Below are positions 8,471 through 16,833 of a DNA stretch of 26,590 nucleotides, in pieces (the first letter of the stretch is position 1; the number at the start of each line of letters is the position of its first letter). The position numbers and the translations under genes are program-made. Source of the DNA: Myxococcales bacterium (GTDB lineage Bacteria > Myxococcota > Polyangia > HGW-17 > SLPX01); assembly GCA_007131745.1 (NCBI GenBank), contig SLPX01000136.1, forward strand, positions 1-26,590, written 5' to 3'. Under the pieces are notes generated by a model. The model had not been told where the DNA came from. It worked only from the letters and a program-made list of their open reading frames with translations, and ran no database searches.

Positions 8471-9220
8471 ATGGTGAGTCATAAGAATGGAGTCGGAGAG
8501 AGGGTTGCTTTTCGCTGTCGAAAAACCGGTGGAAGCCGCATTCTGTCCCGCTTTGTCCAATGGTTGCTACAAATGAAAAGGGGGGGGGATTTTGATTCGG
8601 TGGGGTGCGCGACTTGGGGGGGGCGTGTTCCCGGATCCTCAGGGTTGGTTGGGTATGGGGCTGCCGCGGTGATACTGCTTTGCATGATTTCCACGGGGGT
8701 GGGATGTGCAACAGGCAGGAGCCGCAATGCAAGGGAGAAACTAGGCCTCGCCCTTCTTCATTTCAATTCGGGTGTGAGATGGGGAAGACACCAGGAAGCC
8801 GCGGATTTTTTTCCTGTCAAACTCAGGGACAGATACCTCAAAAACGTTGAAAAACTGGATGAGAAGGTGAGAGTCTCGGAGGTGGAACCGCTCCGAATTG
8901 ATTTCAGCAAGAACGGCAGGCTTGCGAAAGTCCGTTACCGTTTCACCTGGCACTCTGAAGACGAGATGCTGGTGCGGAAGTCTGTAATTATAGAGTACTG
9001 GTATTGGAACAGGGGAAAGTGGAGATTGGTAAAATTGTCCAGGGGGCCGGGCGAAGGTCTGCCTTATTTTGAGGGTGTTTTTACAAAAAAGCTCTCTCTT
9101 GCGGACATTGAAGCGAAAAAGTCTGAAGCTAAAAACACTTCCAAATCAGGGTCTTCCGATGATTCATCTTCCGACCGGGCGTCTGCATCCGGTTCGGGGC
9201 CGGCCGCACCCAAACAGTGA
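8471..9220 (+). CDS. Predicted lipoprotein of unknown function
   Basis: No family is recognised. The ATG at 8471 has ACAGGAG 9 nt upstream; in-frame ATGs at 8411 and 8462 have poorer spacing. From 8471 the protein is about 249 aa. A hydrophobic segment (AAVILLCMISTGVGC) ends in a lipobox-like GVGC near residue 78, which is unusually far from the start; the true start may be internal, or the first 60 residues may be a cytoplasmic extension of a membrane anchor. The C-terminal part (about 85-200) has a charged alpha+beta pattern with KVRYRFTW and IIEYWYWNRGKWRLVK, resembling small NTF2-like or DUF4440-type periplasmic domains. The last 45 residues are a Ser/Ala/Gly-rich tail. It converges on the membrane-protein gene whose stop is at 9259. 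Confidence 0.68.
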   Translation: MVSHKNGVGERVAFRCRKTGGSRILSRFVQWLLQMKRGGDFDSVGCATWGGRVPGSSGLVGYGAAAVILLCMISTGVGCATGRSRNAREKLGLALLHFNSGVRWGRHQEAADFFPVKLRDRYLKNVEKLDEKVRVSEVEPLRIDFSKNGRLAKVRYRFTWHSEDEMLVRKSVIIEYWYWNRGKWRLVKLSRGPGEGLPYFEGVFTKKLSLADIEAKKSEAKNTSKSGSSDDSSSDRASASGSGPAAPKQ

Positions 9221-9258
9221 ACCTGGTATAAACGGGTGTTCAGCGCTGTTTTTCGATA

Positions 9259-11160
9259 TCATTTGGAGGAATCGAAACTTCCGTCCGTAATCCCGGCTCT
9301 TTCGGCCCATTCTGTAAGCAGGTTCACTATAGCGGGAATTCCACCGGGAGAAGGCCTTGAATCCGACTCCAATGCTAGTTCGTTGAGAGGCACGGGATGC
9401 CCGACATCGGTATTGGTCATCGTTGAATTGGTCAATTCATCAACATTAATCCGGTGCCGTAACCCGATTCCCCACCAGATCGATACGTCTCCATGAATAT
9501 TGTCGATGCATCTCTTGTGGTCGCCGGGGAAAAATATTTTTTCTCCAAGGCCTTTTTTGTCCGTGGTTTGAAAATGGGCCGCAAACAAGTTTTCAGGACA
9601 GATCGGAATTTCTGAGTCATTTTCATCCGAGTCGGAGGCCTGGGCCTGGAGACTCGATGGTTTTCGACTAATCGACCAGTCTGGATTGCCCGAAGGAACT
9701 TCTCCCAGCGTAAATTCGATCGACGTGAGGTTGCGGGATTTTCTTACGAACCTGATATCCAATATCGATCCGAACCAGTCCCCGAAGATCCGACTTACTT
9801 GGGTGTTTCGGGTGTTGAGCCAGGCCGAATCCAGAAGGGTGCGGGGTTTCTGTTTTGATAAGCTCTCAGCCAGTATTAATACGTATTGTTTCCAACGTTT
9901 GTCTGATATCAGGGGGATTTCCTTGAATGGGGCGGGGTTGTCTCTATCATAAACCGCAGCGGCTCCTTTGCTTATACACAATAATCCCAATACGATTGAA
10001 AGGTAGGCTAAAGGTTCGTTTAGGCGGTATCCCCCGAGGACCATCAACGACAAACCAGCGGCGGACAAGCGTTCTTCCGGGCCTGCCATGAAAAGGTTAA
10101 CGATTACGACAATAATCAAAAAGAAGGACACCAGGAAAAAAAGTGCCCTAAATGAGGGTGCCGGAAGGGAAACCCCCATAGCGGTTTCTACGAGTTTTTG
10201 GCCTGTCGTAAAATTGGTTTTCAGCAAAACCCCAACGGTTACCGTCAAGACCATGGCCGTGGCGAGTGCGAACGGATTGGTCATTGACCAGCCGATGGCC
10301 TGGATTCTTCGTTTTAAAACACCACTTGTTTTTTCGATGTCGTCGGAGTTTTCCCGACTCGTTCGGTCGATTCCATTATCCTTGTTCAGGGTAGAATCAA
10401 CATCTTCGGAACTTCGTGTTTGATTCACCGGGTCAGGTGCGAGTAACAAAATCAACCAGAATCCCGCCAAGCCGGCCGCCAAGGAACCGTATTCAAGGAG
10501 GAATGCATATTTATCGATTCCGTCGTAAGCATGGGCCTGGACGTTTGGTATCGTCCAGGCAAACATGCGATGCTGGAAAACAGCCAGCATCATCACGGGA
10601 ACTGCAATGGACAAAAGCGCGACTCTGTGCCTTGCTTTGAGGCTGCGGGTCCATGAAGTTGCGATGATGACAAGTATGACAATGATAAATGAAATGTTCA
10701 AATAGGGAAGAAGTCTTCTCAAGGATTCATAGGGGGTGATTTCAAGTGAAGAAGCTACCATGGAGCCGACTGTGGCCATCGGCATGAATACACAAAAAGA
10801 AAAACCGAGAAGAATCCTCCATGCAAGGGGGGCGAAACGATGGTCGCGCATCGTTTCTATCAAAGTCCAGCAAAGGGCGGCCACACCCGACAAACAGGCG
10901 GCATTGTAGAAAAAAGGTGAATACGCTGCGAGGTACATGTAAGCGGTGGATGGATCCTCCAAAAGACCTGGCTTGAATATAGGCAGTGCTATGCGGTGGG
11001 TAATCAATTCCACTGTCAACAATACGAGGAGTGTCGTGACAAGCGGAGCTTGTACAGAAAAGCACCGTCCGCGGCCGGTTTGAACTATTGGTGGGCCGCT
11101 TTTCGATGCAGCGTTATCTGCAGAGTTGTCGACGCCTGCCGACGATGAAACGTCCGTCAT
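9259..11160 (-). CDS. Polytopic membrane protein of unknown function
   Basis: This 633-aa protein has about ten predicted membrane segments. Six lie in an N-terminal block (roughly residues 38-58, 75-100, 112-138, 153-170, 180-200, 220-240), followed by a charged loop (about 242-290), then about four more (294-314, 338-359, 364-378, 385-403). A soluble C-terminal domain (about 405-633) follows and contains acidic linkers. I recognise no transporter, kinase or enzyme motif. The gene follows the DtxR-like regulator with only 9 nt between its ATG and the regulator's stop, and its ribosome site overlaps the end of that gene, so the pair is almost certainly one operon with coupled translation. By association it may take part in a metal- or envelope-related response sensed or controlled by the regulator; this is inference only. 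Confidence 0.75.
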   Translation of the reverse strand: MTDVSSSAGVDNSADNAASKSGPPIVQTGRGRCFSVQAPLVTTLLVLLTVELITHRIALPIFKPGLLEDPSTAYMYLAAYSPFFYNAACLSGVAALCWTLIETMRDHRFAPLAWRILLGFSFCVFMPMATVGSMVASSLEITPYESLRRLLPYLNISFIIVILVIIATSWTRSLKARHRVALLSIAVPVMMLAVFQHRMFAWTIPNVQAHAYDGIDKYAFLLEYGSLAAGLAGFWLILLLAPDPVNQTRSSEDVDSTLNKDNGIDRTSRENSDDIEKTSGVLKRRIQAIGWSMTNPFALATAMVLTVTVGVLLKTNFTTGQKLVETAMGVSLPAPSFRALFFLVSFFLIIVVIVNLFMAGPEERLSAAGLSLMVLGGYRLNEPLAYLSIVLGLLCISKGAAAVYDRDNPAPFKEIPLISDKRWKQYVLILAESLSKQKPRTLLDSAWLNTRNTQVSRIFGDWFGSILDIRFVRKSRNLTSIEFTLGEVPSGNPDWSISRKPSSLQAQASDSDENDSEIPICPENLFAAHFQTTDKKGLGEKIFFPGDHKRCIDNIHGDVSIWWGIGLRHRINVDELTNSTMTNTDVGHPVPLNELALESDSRPSPGGIPAIVNLLTEWAERAGITDGSFDSSK

Positions 11161-11169
11161 AGGCAGAAC

Positions 11170-11940
11170 CTACTCCAATGGAATCACTTCGAGTTTTTTC
11201 GCCAGGGATTCATTCAGTGAAACAATGGTTCCTGCAAGCCTGATGATTTCATCACCCCTTTTGTTGGTCGTACCTGAGCGGGAAACCGGCGTTTCCGGAA
11301 GGAAACCCGCACCGGCTAAGCCTGGAAGTGTGCGAAAACCTTTATGCAACCATAATATTTTTGCAGTCTTGACAGGGTCAAGTTCGGACAATGGTGCCCG
11401 TGGAAAAACAGAGGTTTTCTTTCGCAGTTTCTTTCCACTCCGTATACCAAAAACTTTTTCCACGTATAAATCAGCGAATCCGGCCAGGGTATCACTGTCC
11501 AGAACCGCTTCCATGAGGCGACCGTTTTTCCCGGCCTCGGTTTTGGTCTGTTCAAAAACGTTTTGCAGAAAAAACGAAAGAAAACTCCTTCTGGATGCAA
11601 TGATCGAAGCAGCGGTCTTTCCAATCGGGGTGAGGTTCCATTTGCCCCAACCGTACTTTTTCGCAAGGCCATGTTTTTGAAATCGAGACAGCACCTGCAC
11701 AGCGCTCGGGGTTTTGACTGAGAGACGCTGTGCAATTCTGAATGTTCGAATTGGATCTTCTTCCATGCTCAAGTGATGCATGGCTTCGATGTAATCACGA
11801 TTTGAAAGGGAAAGAAGCGACAATAATTCCAGGATGGTTTGATGTGTCGCTTCCCCTCTTTGCAAGCTGCCTGCATCAACCCACTCATTCAAACCCTTTT
11901 CTTTTTTTTCAGCGGAGTTTTTCTTCAAGGCTCTATCCAA
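11170..11940 (-). CDS. DtxR-like winged-helix regulator with C-terminal FeoA-like domain
   Basis: This 256-aa protein resembles iron/manganese-dependent repressors. Residues 47-105 fit the DtxR/MntR winged helix (NRDYIEAMHHL, RTFRIAQRLSVKTPSAVQVLSRFQKHGL in order), followed by a helical dimerisation-like region (108-165) and a FeoA/SH3-like domain (about 200-255). The ligand-bearing positions of the family are not conserved: the usual RRHRLLE region reads RRSFLSF and the LEH region reads LMEAV, so normal Fe/Mn binding is doubtful. The start is probably TTG at 11940 with AGGA 6 nt upstream; no in-frame ATG precedes the HTH. The first 30 residues are Lys-rich. It is coupled to the downstream membrane-protein gene. 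A long inverted repeat lies upstream and may be its operator. Confidence 0.72.
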   Translation of the reverse strand: MDRALKKNSAEKKEKGLNEWVDAGSLQRGEATHQTILELLSLLSLSNRDYIEAMHHLSMEEDPIRTFRIAQRLSVKTPSAVQVLSRFQKHGLAKKYGWGKWNLTPIGKTAASIIASRRSFLSFFLQNVFEQTKTEAGKNGRLMEAVLDSDTLAGFADLYVEKVFGIRSGKKLRKKTSVFPRAPLSELDPVKTAKILWLHKGFRTLPGLAGAGFLPETPVSRSGTTNKRGDEIIRLAGTIVSLNESLAKKLEVIPLE

Positions 11941-12244
11941 ATTATGTCCTGCATGTGAAGCGGCATCCGCAACTTCAAATATCCGCCAAACAGCTACGTT
12001 CAGCTCCGGGCGGCGGACAACGCCTACCTGGATTTTGCACTACCGCAAGGCGTTGTCCTTGTCAACGTGCTTGGAGTTTGCAGTGTAACTCGGTTTCCGG
12101 GTAGCATTGCAACCGGGAGCGGGAAACGGTTGCATAGAAGTAGAACAAATATGGTAAAATCGCTAAGACAAGCTTATCATCGATCCGGATGGTTTGTACT
12201 GTGATAATGGACGTTACGCTACAAGGCTTTTGAAGGAGACAGCA
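11941..12244. other. Divergent intergenic region between regulator and IgGFc-like gene
   Basis: There is no gene here. It holds a 10-bp inverted repeat with a TTGACA beside it on the regulator side, and two weak promoter candidates for the IgGFc-like gene: TTGCAT (12130-12135) with TAAAAT (12155-12160) at an over-long 19-nt spacing, and an extended -10 TGTGATAAT (12200-12208) 36 nt before the start codon. It is the natural place for control of both divergent genes. Confidence 0.45.
12015..12058. promoter_or_regulatory. 10-bp inverted repeat, candidate operator
   Basis: The arms GGACAACGCC (12015-12024) and GGCGTTGTCC (12049-12058) are exact reverse complements with a 24-nt spacer that contains a smaller TTGC/GCAA repeat. 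On the minus strand a TTGACA hexamer (12065-12060) lies immediately outside the right arm, so a repressor bound here would cover the spacer and -10 of a promoter reading into the DtxR-like gene, although the -10 at 17 nt (TAGTGC) is poor. No T-run follows, so a terminator is unlikely. Confidence 0.45.
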
Positions 12245-14134
12245 ATGGAGGATACAAAGAGGACGGGAAATGGGAAAACCGGTTTCTTAGCATTTGCGAT
12301 CGTTGGTTGTGTCTTTGCGGCGGGCTGCGGACCTGCAACCGGAAAGGTGAAAGACATTGATGCGGGTTGGGATCCGGGTGGCGATGGGGCAAGTGTCGAC
12401 ATATGCCGGAACAATCACGGAAGGGTGGTATGCGAGGGAAATGAAATGGTTACCTGCGGGACCGACGGCGAAGAGATTGCCAGACAAAACTGCGGTACAA
12501 TGCAATGCATGGATGGCACAGGTTGCGTGCTTTGTTTGCCCGGAGAATCATACTGCGAAGGAAACAACGTGATGGTGTGTGGTTCAGACATGATGGGTTG
12601 GGTGCCGGGAGCGGTATGTGATCCGGATGAAGGCGAGGTTTGCGATCCTGAACTTGGGGCGTGTTTGAATCTCTGCGACCGGGCGGCCGAAAACCAAGCT
12701 AATGTGGGGTGTGAATACCTTGCCGTGAAAATGTCCAATTCAGAGGGTACCAACGCGAATGACGGTTGTTTTGTGGTGATTATCAGCAATGTTCAAGAAG
12801 AGGGAACAGCCGTTGTAACGGTCGAGGACGATGAGGGCAACATGCTGGATTTTCCCGGTTTCGGGACAGCGAGGCATGTGGCACCCGGTGAGCTGGCGAT
12901 TCTTGCGCTCTCCGGCAGTCCAGGCTTCTGTTCGTATGATCCGGCGGTTCCCAATGCGATCGAAATGCAGACGGGAGTTTTTCCTGGAACTGTTTTTCGT
13001 GTTCGCACAACGCTTCCGGTCGTAGCCTATCAGATCAACCCGTTTGAAGCGGCGACGTTGCACACCACTGATGCATCGCTCTTGATTCCTGAGCCGGCTC
13101 TCGGTTTGCAGTACTACACCGCCAACTACCACGGTCTGTCCGGGGCAAACCATTATCCATCATCAATCAGCATAGTGCCCCTTGAAGACGATACCCACAT
13201 AACCATCTCGCCCTCTGCGCCGGTTCTGGCCGGCGGTCCGGTGACTGCCGGGGAAGAACCATTCGATGTGACCCTGAATGCTATGGAACACCTGCAAATC
13301 CTGGCTCAGTCCACCGGTGATTTGACGGCGAGTCTCATAACCTCGAACAAACCGATAGCCGTGTTTTCAGGTGTTTTGTGCGCAAACATTCCTCAAGGAA
13401 AAGGATTTTGTGACCATATCGAACAGCAGATGCCTCCGATTCAATCTTGGGGGTGGACGTACGTTGCTGCCTTTCCGCCGAGGCGCGCGTCGGAAAACAC
13501 TCTGTGGCGGGTGATTGCTGCCGTGGACAACACCAGGATAAACTTTGATCCATTGGACCAGTACAATACGGTCTTAAGCGGGGGCGAAATGCTTGAAATT
13601 GACACTGATCAATCTTTCCTGGTTTATGCGACTTCAAACGCTCCGGATCCGGAGGAAGATCCGCCGATACTTGTGGTCAATTACCTGAAGGGAGCAGAGC
13701 AGACGGCTTCGGAGTCCGGAGTAAGCATCTGGGATCTGGGTACGCTTCGCGGGGATCCTGCCATGATTCTCTCTGTGCCGGTGGAACAATACCTGAATTC
13801 CTATGTTTTCCTTGCCGATCCCAGCTATGCCTATAACTACGTTGTGGTTGTCCGCACAGAACCTGGACAGTTGATTCACTTGGATTGTCTTGATCCTATT
13901 CCGGAAGACATGTTCGAGCAGATCACGGGTGAGTTCGCCAGAGCGGCCGTAACCCTCAAGGCTCAGGACGATTCTGCTCACGGAAGCTGCCAGCAAGTGG
14001 TTGACGGTGTTCACAATATTTGGTCTGAACAACCTTTCGGCATCTGGGTTTACGGCTACTACAGCGATACTTCATATGGTTACCCGGGGGGTATGAACCT
14101 GGAACAAATCAATGAAGTGGTAATCGTTCACTGA
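12245..14134 (+). CDS. Lipoprotein with IgGFc-binding-family domain
   Basis: This 629-aa predicted lipoprotein has signal segment FLAFAIVGCVFAAGC with lipobox FAAGC (Cys28). The ATG at 12245 is chosen because GAAGGAG lies 6 nt upstream. After a short Gly/Asp linker, residues about 45-150 are Cys-rich with two related units (CEGNEMVTCG, CEGNNVMVCG), and a third part ends at CDPELGACLNLC. The rest (about 155-620) matches the IgGFc-binding N-terminal family: recurring beta-rich segments, SNKPIAVFSGVLCANIP, CDHIEQQMPP and a WGWTYV motif are typical. In bacteria this family occurs in surface proteins of largely unknown ligand; the immunoglobulin name comes from animal homologues and should not be taken as function. 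It is probably monocistronic, lying between the divergent regulator gene and the fusA-like gene. Confidence 0.85.
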   Translation: MEDTKRTGNGKTGFLAFAIVGCVFAAGCGPATGKVKDIDAGWDPGGDGASVDICRNNHGRVVCEGNEMVTCGTDGEEIARQNCGTMQCMDGTGCVLCLPGESYCEGNNVMVCGSDMMGWVPGAVCDPDEGEVCDPELGACLNLCDRAAENQANVGCEYLAVKMSNSEGTNANDGCFVVIISNVQEEGTAVVTVEDDEGNMLDFPGFGTARHVAPGELAILALSGSPGFCSYDPAVPNAIEMQTGVFPGTVFRVRTTLPVVAYQINPFEAATLHTTDASLLIPEPALGLQYYTANYHGLSGANHYPSSISIVPLEDDTHITISPSAPVLAGGPVTAGEEPFDVTLNAMEHLQILAQSTGDLTASLITSNKPIAVFSGVLCANIPQGKGFCDHIEQQMPPIQSWGWTYVAAFPPRRASENTLWRVIAAVDNTRINFDPLDQYNTVLSGGEMLEIDTDQSFLVYATSNAPDPEEDPPILVVNYLKGAEQTASESGVSIWDLGTLRGDPAMILSVPVEQYLNSYVFLADPSYAYNYVVVVRTEPGQLIHLDCLDPIPEDMFEQITGEFARAAVTLKAQDDSAHGSCQQVVDGVHNIWSEQPFGIWVYGYYSDTSYGYPGGMNLEQINEVVIVH

Positions 14135-14202
14135 TTTATTTTGTTTTCCCGCTTTCGTTTTTTGCCTCGGATTCGCGGATTCGCGCCGATTTTCAGACAG
14201 CG

Positions 14203-14230
14203 TTGACTGGAGAGGTCTTGAAGCTATAAT
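14203..14230 (+). promoter_or_regulatory. Strong promoter of the EF-G gene
   Basis: TTGACT (14203-14208, one mismatch) and a perfect TATAAT (14225-14230) are spaced 16 nt apart. Transcription would begin near 14237, about 50 nt before ATG 14289. This gives the gene its own transcription unit, independent of the lipoprotein gene upstream. Confidence 0.68.
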
Positions 14231-14288
14231 TGCGCGTTCCGCTGGATGAAGCGGTTCTTATTTCATGCAGAAAGGTGGTTGCGCCGTC

Positions 14289-16322
14289 ATGGCGAAAATA
14301 GATCGAGTCAGAAACATTGGAATCGTCGCTCACATAGATGCCGGCAAAACAACCGTCACCGAGAGGTTTTTGTACTTTTCAGGCCGGACGCACAAGGTCG
14401 GAGAGGTGCATGACGGAGAGGCACAGATGGATTGGATGCTCCAGGAGCAAGAACGCGGAATTACGATAACCGCTGCGGCGACAACGTTTCAGTGGAAAAA
14501 ACATGACATTCACCTCATCGATACTCCGGGACACGTGGATTTCACCATGGAGGTCGAGCGCAGCTTGAGGGTGCTGGATGGAGCGGTAGTAGTGTTTTGC
14601 GGGCGTGGAGGTGTTGAACCTCAATCTGAGACTGTTTGGCACCAGGCGGAAAAATTCAACGTGCCCCGTATTGCCTTTATCAACAAGTTGGATCGTGTTG
14701 GGTCGTCGTTTTCCAACGTAATAAATGAGATGCGGGATCGTCTCGGAACGAACGCTGTTGCTGTCCAGATTCCCATTGGCGAGGAGGATGGTTTTTCCGG
14801 AGTGGTGGACCTTGTGGATATGAAGGCTTACCACTGGGAGGCGACCACTGAAATGGAGCCTCCGCGGATTTCGGATCCGGAGGGCGACGTTCTGGAGTCG
14901 GCTCGTAAAGCACGAGAAGAATTGGTGGAAAGACTGGCGGATCTGGACGACGAAACCGCGGAAAAGTTTCTGGAAGGAGAATACCTTGCGGGAGTTGATC
15001 TGAAGAGGGTGTTGAGGAGGCACACGATTGCATGCGATATTGTTCCAGTGTTTTGCGGTTCGGCTCTGCGCAACAAGGGCATACAGCCTTTACTGGAAGG
15101 AGTCGTGGAATACTTGCCTTCGCCCGCGGACGTGGAAGCGGTAATAGGAATTGATCCTGAAACGGGACAGCGGTTGACGAGGAAGCCCCTTGATTCCGAA
15201 CCAGCTGCCGGCCTGGCATTCAAAATAGCGATGGACAAGGGGAGGAAGATGACTTTTTTTCGTCTTTATTCGGGCAGGATTTCCGTTGGGCAAGAGGTGT
15301 TCAATCCGCGGACCGGAAACAAGGCGAAGGTCAGCCGTTTGCTGAAAATGCATGCAAACAAAAGGGAGAAGCTCGAAACTGCGCATGCCGGTGATATCGC
15401 GGTTGGAATGGGGCTGAAGGATTTTGGAACGGGAGATACCATCTGTACCAGGGATGCCCCCATCATTTTGGAGCAAATAGATGCTTATGAACCCGTGATG
15501 TCGGTGGCGGTTGAACCCAAAACACTTGCGGAAAAAGAAAAACTCGATTTCGCTCTGGATAAACTATCTTCGGAAGATCCCACCTTCAACGTGCGGGAAG
15601 ACGCTGAGACCGGCCAGACCCTCATCAGCGGCATGGGAGAATTGCATCTGGAAATACTGGTGGATCGCTTGATGCAGGAATACAATGTTGAAGTGAGGGT
15701 GGGCAAACCTCAGGTTGTATACAGGGAAACGGTGGTTGGTGAGGGGATCGGAGAATTCGAGTTTTATCGAAAAACCGATGAGGATGAACTTTTCGGTTGG
15801 GTCAAGACGCGGGTGGAGCCGCTTCCCAGGGGAGTTGGCAATCAATTGGTGAACGGTATACCGGAAGATTCCCAATACCCGCAAAACTTCATCAATGCAG
15901 CGCTTGAAGGCGCTCAAAACGGGTTGAACTCGGGACCATTGGGTTTTATTGTAAAAGATGTAAAAATCACTCTGCTCGACATAGCTGTAAGGGATGGAGT
16001 ATCCCAGGAGGTAGCTTACCAGGCTGCATGCGGTCAGGCTGTCCGCAAGGCGCTTGAGGATGCGAATCCTGTTATGTTGGAGCCGATAATGGCGGTCGAG
16101 GTAGTTACTCCCGAGGAGGTTCTGGGTGAGGTGCTGGGGGATTTAAACAGCCGGAGAGGGCGGATAGAAGCTTCGGAATTCAGGGGGGGCAAAAGAATGG
16201 TTTCGGCCAAAGTGGGTTTGAGACGAATGTTCGGATACGCAACGGACATCAGATCTCTGACAAAAGGCCGAGCCACCTTCACCATGCGGTTCCACGAGTT
16301 CGATACGGCCGAAGGTTCATGA
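14289..16322 (+). CDS. fusA: Elongation factor G paralogue with divergent domain IV
   Basis: This 677-aa translational GTPase of the EF-G family drives tRNA-mRNA translocation on the ribosome. AAAGGTGG lies 10 nt before ATG 14289. The GTPase motifs are complete: AHIDAGKTT (14-22), the switch I region [13 protein letters not shown] (78-82), NKLD (132-135) and GSA in the G5 position. Domains II, III (GMGELHLE) and V follow. Domain IV is unusual: the canonical SGGxGQYGHV block is replaced by [11 protein letters not shown], and the tip loop that normally reads YHxVDSSE reads VRDGVSQE, with Arg568 where E. coli has the tip His (about 583). The gene stands alone, away from rpsL, rpsG and tuf, so it is probably a second EF-G rather than the housekeeping copy; some Deltaproteobacteria, spirochaetes and planctomycetes carry two. 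It converges on tatA with 9 nt between stops. Confidence 0.88.
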   Translation: MAKIDRVRNIGIVAHIDAGKTTVTERFLYFSGRTHKVGEVHDGEAQMDWMLQEQERGITITAAATTFQWKKHDIHLIDTPGHVDFTMEVERSLRVLDGAVVVFCGRGGVEPQSETVWHQAEKFNVPRIAFINKLDRVGSSFSNVINEMRDRLGTNAVAVQIPIGEEDGFSGVVDLVDMKAYHWEATTEMEPPRISDPEGDVLESARKAREELVERLADLDDETAEKFLEGEYLAGVDLKRVLRRHTIACDIVPVFCGSALRNKGIQPLLEGVVEYLPSPADVEAVIGIDPETGQRLTRKPLDSEPAAGLAFKIAMDKGRKMTFFRLYSGRISVGQEVFNPRTGNKAKVSRLLKMHANKREKLETAHAGDIAVGMGLKDFGTGDTICTRDAPIILEQIDAYEPVMSVAVEPKTLAEKEKLDFALDKLSSEDPTFNVREDAETGQTLISGMGELHLEILVDRLMQEYNVEVRVGKPQVVYRETVVGEGIGEFEFYRKTDEDELFGWVKTRVEPLPRGVGNQLVNGIPEDSQYPQNFINAALEGAQNGLNSGPLGFIVKDVKITLLDIAVRDGVSQEVAYQAACGQAVRKALEDANPVMLEPIMAVEVVTPEEVLGEVLGDLNSRRGRIEASEFRGGKRMVSAKVGLRRMFGYATDIRSLTKGRATFTMRFHEFDTAEGS

Positions 16323-16331
16323 ATGGATGTG

Positions 16332-16646
16332 TCAGGCTTCGACTTTCTCTTTCTTTTCTTCTTTTTCTTCTTCAACGACGGATTCTTTCTCCGTGTTGCC
16401 TTCCGATAGGTTCTTGACTTTTTTTTCGGCTATTTTGGCGGGTTTGACTTCTTCATCGGGTTCATCACCGGTTTCATCTTCACGCGCCGCCTTCTTGAAA
16501 CTGCGAATCCCGGAACCTAGTGACTCCATCACCTTGGGCAGTTTTCCCGCACCGAAGATGATCAGGATTATCACTAGGACGATTATCAGTTCAGTAGCGC
16601 CGAATCCTATGGCCGTCACCGTGGGTATTTTTGGTAAAAAAAACAT
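16332..16646 (-). CDS. tatA: Sec-independent translocase TatA/TatB-type protein
   Basis: This 104-aa protein is of the TatA/E family, which forms the pore-type component of the twin-arginine translocase with TatC. The pattern is typical: a short N-terminus, FGATELIIVLVIILIIFGAGKLPK (a transmembrane helix and then the conserved FG hinge), an amphipathic helix (LGSGIRSFKKA) and a highly charged Lys/Glu tail from about residue 60. ATG 16646 is preferred over upstream in-frame starts because AGAGGA lies just before it and the protein then has the family's usual N-terminus. No tatC is nearby; orphan tatA genes are common. Its stop lies 9 nt from the stop of the convergent EF-G gene. TatA and TatB are hard to separate by length alone; the FGAGKLP form favours TatA. 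Confidence 0.92.
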   Translation of the reverse strand: MFFLPKIPTVTAIGFGATELIIVLVIILIIFGAGKLPKVMESLGSGIRSFKKAAREDETGDEPDEEVKPAKIAEKKVKNLSEGNTEKESVVEEEKEEKKEKVEA

Positions 16647-16779
16647 TGATTCCTCTGTGCTTAAAGTGTTCCCGGGAGCGCACCCTAAATTGAAACGGTT
16701 TATCGTCCCCGGAAAAAATCGATGAGCGGGCAATTTTTTTCATCGCCGGCTCGTTTTACACAATGAAAAACGAAAACAG

Positions 16780-16785
16780 ATTATA
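16780..16785 (-). promoter_or_regulatory. Possible -10 element for tatA
   Basis: A perfect TATAAT on the minus strand (16785-16780) lies about 135 nt upstream of the tatA start, in the 187-nt gap after the MscS gene. The region at the -35 distance (TCCTTT) is a poor match, so this is a weak call. It would make tatA at least partly independent of the upstream genes. Confidence 0.35.
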
Positions 16786-16833
16786 GTCGGTTTTTTCTGC
16801 TAAAGGAAAGCCTTTTTTCTTGCGGTGGAGAGT

